Shown here in pieces: positions 58,242 to 64,000 of a stretch of DNA of 64,000 nt. This stretch comes from Zygnema cylindricum (lineage: Eukaryota > Streptophyta > Zygnematophyceae > Zygnematales > Zygnemataceae), in contig JBBHKE010001543.1 in the NCBI GenBank assembly GCA_037447655.1, forward strand, positions 1 through 64,000, in the 5' to 3' direction. The position numbers were made by a program, and so were the translations under genes. The notes under the pieces were generated by a model. The model did no database searches, was not told the origin of the DNA, and was given only the letters and a program-made list of their open reading frames with translations. How positions within the stretch are numbered: the first letter of the stretch is position 1; each line of letters opens with the position of its first letter.

Positions 58242-58339
58242 TTACTTAAAACAATTAAATCATCAATGTTAATCACAAATAAAATTTATACCTTCCTCAT
58301 CTTCAAACAGTCAAATGAAAAGATCTAAGCTGATCATTT
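58242..58339 (-). pseudogene. Copia H RT fragment, second part
   Basis: Minus reading FEDEEGINFI followed by a degenerate YVDD-LLVLSK region; adjoins 56771 in the uninterrupted element. Copia E begins at 58340. Confidence 0.8.
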
Positions 58340-59299
58340 TGTTGAAAAAGGCATTATTATCTTGTATTGCATAAGTCTATGGTCTTACTACAACCCTCAT
58401 ATTTGTAGTAGTCACTGAGGAATGGCAGGTAGCCATGGGTACCGCAAGCAAACATACAGACACGCTAAGTGAACAAAAGAGACAGCCCTCTGCAAATAAT
58501 AGGCGGTTAAGTCTAGGATTTTATCTGGTGACCTTTCGGATGACCGTCGTACGGCATAGCCATCCGCCTTATCTGGTAAGTCTTGGTGAAGCGTTACGTA
58601 TATAAGGTACGACATTTATTTAAACGTGGACAACACGATATGTTTAAATTAAAATCTTACAAGACAAATTGAATATGGAAATGGACTTGACCGCACGAAA
58701 TTTACGAAAAGACATTTCATGTCGACGGACAAAATCAAATGTAAATCTCATATTTAACGGCTCATAGTGGATCTGATGCACAAGAGTACACATTTGGCGT
58801 TTTGTGAAGCTAATGTCAGTGGGTGACACATTGCAGGCCATGAGTGGACAACAGATATTGAGGGAGGAGCAACAACGGCTTAGGAACTGACGGGCGTCAG
58901 TGGGACGACCATGTAGTACCATGATAGTACAAGAAGTACAATGGCACCTGTACCTTCTTGTACCTTAGAATCTTGTGATCGGTGAGGTACACTAGTTGTT
59001 GGGGTTTAAGAGAGGAAGTTTAGGACTTACATCTTTTTTGAGGCACCTCTCTTTGAGAGACCTTTTGTATATATAGGTTATCTTTGTCCAGCCATAACTT
59101 AATGCTGAAGGGAGCAAATTCAGTGATTCTTTTTGTATTCAATTTAGAGGAGTCTTACCTTCACAAAGGTGAATGTGGTTAAAAAAATTGCGTGCCATGG
59201 TGGCACTTATTCACTGGGAAAGTCAAATGGGCAAATATTATCCTAGAGGCTTCATATAAGCTTGGCATTCTGTGGGCCAATAGAGGTCACACAATAACA
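58340..59299 (+). mobile_element. Copia E 5' LTR (A-type)
   Basis: Starts TGTTGAAAAAGG and ends ACAATAACA. Shares with copia A the ccataacttaatgct and ctagaggcttcat segments. An antisense tRNA-like remnant (CCAGATAAAATCCTAG on the minus strand) lies near 58510. Confidence 0.75.
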
Positions 59300-59314
59300 G
59301 GTTATAGGCCCACC
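59300..59314 (+). promoter_or_regulatory. Copia E primer-binding site with one mutation
   Basis: GGTTATAGGCCCACC: one G-to-A change relative to A and B, which also destroys the in-frame ATG. Confidence 0.8.
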
Positions 59315-61070
59315 CTCTAGGGTGCCCATTTTTAATCAAATGGGGTACATATATTGGGAAACCATGATGATGGGTGCATTGTTTGAAAAACGGCTATGGG
59401 TCATTGTAAGTGGTTGTGTGCGCCAGCCAACTACAAAATTGGGAGTTCCACCTAGGTTTGCAGGATCTCGAATCACAAGAGGATGTGCGGAGGCAAAGGT
59501 GGTAGAAGATGAGGGAGAAAGCATTGTGTTAGACAAAAGGAAGGAGAAGGGGAAGGAGAAACTCACACCGATAGCTACTTGATCGGTAATGGTAGTGGAT
59601 GTTAAAAAAACCGGGGCAAATGATACTGAAATCTAAGATTTCAACAAAAGTGTGGCAACTCATTTTATTCGCGCGTGTCTCACTAAAGCTGTTTCTACAC
59701 CACACCTTCATGTGGATAAGGCGTTGAGTTGTGGGAGGCTTTTGTCAACATTTAGATGAGTGGTGCGATTCAGCGCTACAAGCTGGCAAATCACAAGGTC
59801 CAAGCATATGTTTACAAATGAGGATAGACGTTAGACTGTTGTAATGACTTAGCCGGGTAAATTTATGGAGTTGGAGTGTGCAAGGAAAAGGGAGACCGAG
59901 AAAGAGAAGGTGAATACTTTGTTAATGAAAATTCTAGATGATTATGAAAACATTGTTAACAAAGTTCACAATATGTTAGATCATCAATGGATCTGGAACT
60001 TTGTTGTCGCGATGATTTTGGTTCGGGAAAACACAATTGAGATTCGGAGAGAAGGGAGGAGTGTTTTATCATTGGCTGCTGGAACTAACTAGGGGGATAA
60101 GGATTCTAAAAAATCTTATGGCAACTTTGGTGGAGGAGGAAGAGGATCAATAGGACGAGTGCAGAACAAAGCCTCCGAAGGGGCTTTGTCACTTTTGTAA
60201 GAAGCAAAGACATTACATGGCAGAGTGTACTAAATTGACAGAGTTGAGATTGAAAGAGGGGCAGATCCACAAATTAGCCGCAGGAAAGAAAAAGGCATAT
60301 AAGGAAACAAAAGCCATGGGAGAGGGTTCCGATGAGGACGATGGAGAACTCCTCATCAACGAAGAGATAGAGATGAAAGGTGAGCCGAAGATTCTAACGA
60401 GGCAAAAATGTGCTTTTGGTGGAGTAAGAGAAGCTCATGAAGAAGGATGGATAATTGATTCAGGTGCCTCTATGCCTATGTGCAGAGAAAAATCATTATT
60501 TACCATAATGAGAAAGATCCCTACTATAGAGATAGAGTATGGGGATAGGAGAATAGTAACTATTAGTTTAGTGGGATATGTGGACTTGAGAGGCTTAGTT
60601 GATGGGAAGACATCCATAATCACTTTCTCTGATGTTCTTTTTATTCAAGAGTTGAACACGAATCTTATCTCTAGGTGAGTATTAGATGATAAGGGTTTTG
60701 AGACTAGTACTAAGAAAGGAGTCTTTGTTCCTAGCTATGAGAATGAAGTGTACTTCACAGCTAAAAAGGGTAGGTAAGGAATGTTTTGGCTGAATTTGAG
60801 TAATGGAAAGACGGAACTTTACTATGCCGGTGTAAGTGATTTGATGATGTGGCATAAAAGTTTGGGAGATGTGCATCTAGATAGATTTAAAGAAATGAAC
60901 AAAATGGGTATAGTTGAGGGAATACATTTTGGAAAAAACGAGACCTTCGATAATCGTACTGGATGTGCTCAAGGTAAGGCCCACTGATTGCCTTTCCCAA
61001 AAACAACAACATATAAAGGTGAAAAGGTCCTTGGTCTAGTTCATATTGACATATGGGGACAGGCCTTAAC
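59315..61070 (+). pseudogene. Copia E gag and 5' pol, decayed and truncated
   Basis: Gag start PIFNQMGYIYWETMM, zinc-knuckle remnant CHFCKKQRHYMAEC (His changed), protease WIIDSGASMPMCREKS, GAG-pre-integrase MMWHKSLGDVHLD, then HIDIWGQ, where it stops at the junction with the copia F LTR. Many stops. Confidence 0.85.
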
Positions 61071-61452
61071 ATGAATTCTTTGTTCGCTATCCGTAATTCC
61101 GTTAATCGAACAAGTTTTTTAAAACAATTTTTAAATAAATATCAAACCCTATGTCATGTAACGCACTCCTACAACAGACGGGTTAGAGCTAACGGCTACG
61201 CCAAGATTTGTCGCTCGGAGGTTCGAGTCCTACCGGACTCGACCTTTTGTTAAGAGTGACATAAGTCACTCTTTAGTCCTGCTTATTAAACTAAGATAGC
61301 CATGGCTCAACCACCCTCTCTATCCTTCAGTAACTACAACAAATATGGTGGCTACAAAGAGGAGGTGGAGGATGGCTGTCCGCCCTTTTTTTTTCCTATT
61401 TAATGATCTATTTAGACCTAGAAAATACTCTATAAATCTAGTAAATGTAACA
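61071..61452 (-). mobile_element. Copia F 3' LTR, truncated
   Basis: On the minus strand starts TGTTACATTTACTAG, then tattttctaggtctaaatag and gagccatggctatctta as in B-type LTRs, in the same order. Only the first ~380 bp remain before the junction with copia E. Confidence 0.75.
61180..61248 (+). other. Best preserved tRNA-like Pol III unit (copia F LTR, antisense)
   Basis: A-box-like ttagagctaacgg (61183-61195), consensus B box GGTTCGAGTCC (61220-61230), TTTT at 61245-61248. The B box matches the eukaryotic tRNA consensus exactly. Folding into a full cloverleaf is not convincing. Confidence 0.65.
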
Positions 61453-64000
61453 CTCCCTTTATTTTCTAGTCTAATTTTAACTTCAATTTTAGTCCACGTT
61501 TTTCTGTGCAATATTTTAATTTGGGAGAAGGCACAGGTTTTGTCATCATATCAGCCGCCATTTCCTCATCAGATTTATATATAAAATTCACAATCTTATT
61601 TTCAACTTTTTCTCTCTTAAAACTCAATCTTATGTTCATATGCTTAGCCTTGAAATGATGTTTTGGATTAGCTGCAATTTCAATGTTAGCTTGTTTATCA
61701 CAAAACAGTTCATGCACTCCCTCTTTCATATACCCGAATTCTTACAACAAGGACTTGACCCACATCAACTCTTTCACGGCAAAACAACAGGCCATGTACT
61801 CAACATTCATAATAGACTGAGCAACCACTTTTTGTTGCTTGCTGCTCCAACAACAAGCACCTTCTCTCATATACAATACATACCCAGAAGTGCATCTTCG
61901 CATAGGAGCATCCCCATAAATGGCATCACTCCAAGTAGTGATGTCAGTGTGCTCCCCTACCAAATGCAACCATAACTCTCTGGTTCTTACCAGATATCTC
62001 ATGAATCTCTTGGCTGCCTCCTAATCTCTCTTCGTAGGATCATTAAGACTCCTACTGAGGCCTCCTATTGTTGCCACTATGTCTGGCCTTTTACATTTCG
62101 TAAAGTACATCAAACTTTGTACAACGTGTCCATAAGGAATAGAGTTCATAAACTCTCTCTCCTCTAGACTCATCTGATCATCTAAGATTATTACACATCC
62201 TTCTACACTCCTATCAATTACTTTTTTCAAGTCCAAATGAGTGGTATAACAGTTTGCCTTTTCCATCTGGAATATCTCAAGCATATGACCTATTACTTCG
62301 TCATGGGTAAGTCTAATCATCCTTTTCCCCTTATCTCTCTCCAATTAGATTACCAAAATATATCTTGCCTCCCCCAAATCCATTATGACAAATCTGCTAG
62401 TATGATCTTTTTTTAAACTTATTGATCTTTTCCGAAGATTCACTTAACACCAGCAAAATCATCGAGAAAAATTGGAATAAATATGACACCATTCTCATCT
62501 TCAAAAATATAGATAGAATGGTCAGACCTAATCCAAATATATCCCAGATCAGCACGAAACTCATCTAGTTTCTAATTCCACTATCCGGGAGCCTGCTTCA
62601 GTCTAAATAAGAACTTTATGAGTCTGCAGACTTTACTCTCTTCTCCTACCTCCACAAACTCCTGTGGTTGCCGCATGAAAATTTCTTCCTCTAACTCACC
62701 ATTGAGAAAAGCAATCAATATCCATCTGGTGTATTTCCATGTTTTTCTGTTGCTCCCAGACTGAGGAGAATCCTTACTGATAGGAACCGAACACCTAGAG
62801 CAAAAGTCTCCTCAAACTCAATCCCTTCTTTTTGGGTGAACCCCTTTGCTACCAATTGAGCCTTGTATCTCTTAATGGTATTATCTGGGTTCAATTTTAG
62901 TTTAAACACCCATTTACACCCAATCGGTTTCCTGTCTTGAGGTCTGTCTGCTAGTTCGTAAGTATTTGTTTCCATGATAGAGGCCATCCCATCATTCATG
63001 GCTCTAAACTATTTGTCTTTATCGGGACTATTCACTGCCTCCTAGTATGATTAAGGCTCATCTGGGTGAGATAGCTTAGTTACCATGTGAGTGGCCTATT
63101 TTTCTTTTATCTCTTTGCTGCTCTTTCTCCCTCCCTCAAACTCCGAAACTGGGATGGAGGGAAGTCTTAGATTTTTCCTTACTGTCTCATCTGCTCCACT
63201 ATCTATGGAAGCCAGTTCTAGTTCCTCCTCTTATGTCTCCTTGAAGTCCATAGGAATATGTGAGGTTTCTGATGGATCTCGTGTATCTTTGATCTCTACT
63301 GAACGTGCAATCTCTGTTTGACTCATGTCCTTTTCAAGAAAGATGGAGTACTCCTCACCTTCGGACACAAATCTGATTCTTATCTTCTTGGTGTGTTTAA
63401 AGGCATTAAATGACTTCCCTTCATCCATGACAACTAGGTGTTTAACCAAATTGATATCTCTCTTTGTTAAGTCATAGACTCTATATCCCTTGACATCCTC
63501 GTCATACCCTACAAAGTATCAAGGTTTTCCCTTAGCATCTAGTCTTCAGTTTTTCCTATCTGTGTCAAGAATGTCAACTTGGCTACTGAATACTTTAAGG
63601 TGAGAGATATTTGATTTCCTTCCAACCCATCTCTCATAAGGTGTCATTCCCTTTACAACTCAAGTAAGGACTCTATTCTTAATGTAGTTGGCACATTTTA
63701 TGGCTTCTACCCAAAATCTTTTTCCTATTTTATTTTCCGCCAACATATTGCATGCACTATCTCCTAGTGTTTGGTTCAACCTCTCAACTACCCCATTTTG
63801 TTCCGGGTTATATGATACGGTTTTTTGGTGATGAACTCCCTCATCTCACAAGTATTCCCAAATCTGGTTAGAGGTATATTTCCCGCTGTTATCACTCTTT
63901 ATTCTCTTAATGGGGGTTCCATGCAACTCCTCACTCCAGACTTTATATTCTCTGAAGTAAGTTGGTGTTTTAGACTGTGTTTTTAGGAAGTACACTCTAG
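61453..64000 (-). pseudogene. Copia F pol, decayed, continues past the window
   Basis: Minus strand from the window end: integrase (SDN, PEQNGVVERLNQ), RT (GCKWVFKLKLNPDNTIKRYK, FTQKEGIEFEETFA), RNase H (TTWSDAIYGDAPMRRCTSGY, PVPSPKLKYC). A polypurine tract (61467-61453) precedes the LTR. Stops and frameshifts throughout. Gag and the 5' LTR lie beyond 64000. Confidence 0.88.

Noticed and set aside
61180-61248. A genuine tRNA gene
   Set aside because: A and B boxes and terminator are good, but acceptor and anticodon stems do not fold convincingly, and equivalents lie inside LTRs.
24160-64000. CRISPR-like or phage-like arrays of repeats
   Set aside because: All repeated blocks are LTRs hundreds of bases long with target duplications; there are no regularly spaced short repeats.

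Overview
The window looks like a repeat-rich nuclear contig from a streptophyte, either a charophyte alga or a seedless land plant. Evidence: a long intron-rich gene, plant-type Ty1/copia and Ty3/gypsy elements, TTTAGGG-type motifs, and a polysaccharide synthase whose known relatives occur in algae, bryophytes, lycophytes and ferns. The species was not identified. A 10-base N gap lies at 48300-48309.

Region 1 (1-16.9 kb) holds the only host gene I can support. It is on the minus strand, 16782 to 1394. By following splice sites and reading phase I could join 24 exons with no in-frame stop into a protein of about 1,523 residues. Modules in order: signal peptide, GH26-like glycoside hydrolase, beta-rich linker domain, one transmembrane helix, ankyrin repeats, multi-pass GT2 polysaccharide synthase. 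The model therefore puts a hydrolase outside the membrane and the synthase and ankyrin repeats inside, on one polypeptide. Two inverted-repeat elements lie in its introns, and one of them completely encloses the 70-nt exon 7. Skipping that exon would convert the membrane protein into a secreted hydrolase.

Region 2 (16.9-25.8 kb) has no recognisable gene. It holds low-complexity tracts, a long inverted repeat, a degenerate 31-bp minisatellite, a fragment matching the methyltransferase of a downstream retroelement, a LINE-like remnant and a solo LTR with an intact target duplication.

Region 3 (25.8-64 kb) is a nest of retrotransposons. Copia A (27.6-40.6 kb) is interrupted by copia B (32.3-39.5 kb), which is itself interrupted by another LTR-like insertion. 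Gypsy C (40.6-48.3 kb, minus) has the order gag, protease, C5-cytosine methyltransferase, RT, RNase H, integrase. A second gypsy, D, follows (48.3-55.8 kb, minus), with a solo copia LTR inside its gag. Further copia fragments (G, H, E, F) and a solo gypsy LTR fill the rest. All pol genes carry stops or frameshifts.

Three features make the repeats unusual. The copia primer-binding site matches the anticodon loop of initiator tRNA-Met, not its 3' end, and contains the gag ATG. The copia LTRs carry an antisense tRNA-like unit (A box, B box, TTTT). A gypsy element carries its own cytosine methyltransferase.
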